Positions 59,901 to 60,000 of a DNA stretch of 60,000 bases are shown piece by piece. Every line of letters begins with the position of its first letter. Position 1 is the stretch's first letter. The notes below the pieces were generated by a model that saw nothing but the letters and a program-made list of their open reading frames with translations, made no database searches and was not told the DNA's origin. Made by a program: the position numbers and the translations under genes. The stretch comes from Lineus longissimus (taxonomy: Eukaryota; Nemertea; Pilidiophora; Heteronemertea; Lineidae), in the NCBI RefSeq assembly GCF_910592395.1, contig NC_088313.1, positions 21,036,437 to 21,096,436 of the forward strand, read 5' to 3'.

Positions 59901-60000
59901 ATATAAGGATATCTGCTTCTGTTTTTGTTTGCCTTTCTCACCATCAGCTTTGTTGATTTTTCCTCTGGCGTTTCTCTCCTATTATTGCCGCTTGCTGCTG
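56926..60000. other. No gene recognised
   Basis: AT-rich non-coding sequence with chance open frames only. A short TATATATATATC run lies near 59820. Confidence 0.45.

Overview
The window reads as genomic DNA of a multicellular animal. Its recognisable genes are split by GT-AG introns, both belong to animal families (TACC and RhoBTB), and most of the sequence is AT-rich non-coding DNA full of minisatellites, short inverted-repeat elements and tRNA-derived fragments. The repeat style and the abundance of TACATGTA- and AGGCCTA-like words fit a marine invertebrate, probably spiralian, although an ambulacrarian or amphioxus source cannot be excluded from sequence alone.

Left part (1-11.6 kb). Two genes lie head-to-tail on the + strand. 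The first is the 3' end of a TACC (transforming acidic coiled-coil) gene: five exons, 533-2416, with the N-terminal part outside the window. The second is a complete RhoBTB gene: six coding exons, 7335-10834, 677 residues, in the order atypical Rho GTPase, split BTB1, BTB2, C-terminal helical region. At least one upstream non-coding exon carries a uORF that overlaps the main start. TACC acts at centrosomes and spindles and RhoBTB is a Cul3-linked adaptor; nothing in the sequence shows joint regulation beyond their order.

Middle part (11.6-26.3 kb). No gene is recognised. There is a 27-copy 20-bp minisatellite, a patch with a tRNA-derived SINE, a tRNA-like pseudogene and a foldback element, a CpG-richer patch with a 47-codon ORF, a MITE, promoter-like motif clusters near 16.5-16.9 kb and 24.4-24.5 kb, a decayed Lys/Asn-rich reading frame, a 47-copy ~35-bp minisatellite, and one exon-like open segment (25959-26132).

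Right part (26.3-60 kb). This is mostly unannotatable intergenic or intronic DNA. Worth reading are a second and possible third copy of the 15.1-kb MITE, four copies or fragments of a ~100-bp MITE with about 22-bp terminal inverted repeats, a G15/C21 foldback, two identical CArG boxes, a three-copy 99-bp repeat, two exon-like segments whose reading phases fit a small one-pass membrane protein (36959-37076 and 51612-51847), and a TATA box followed by a short ATG-initiated ORF (53369-53592). These right-side gene calls are hypotheses only.
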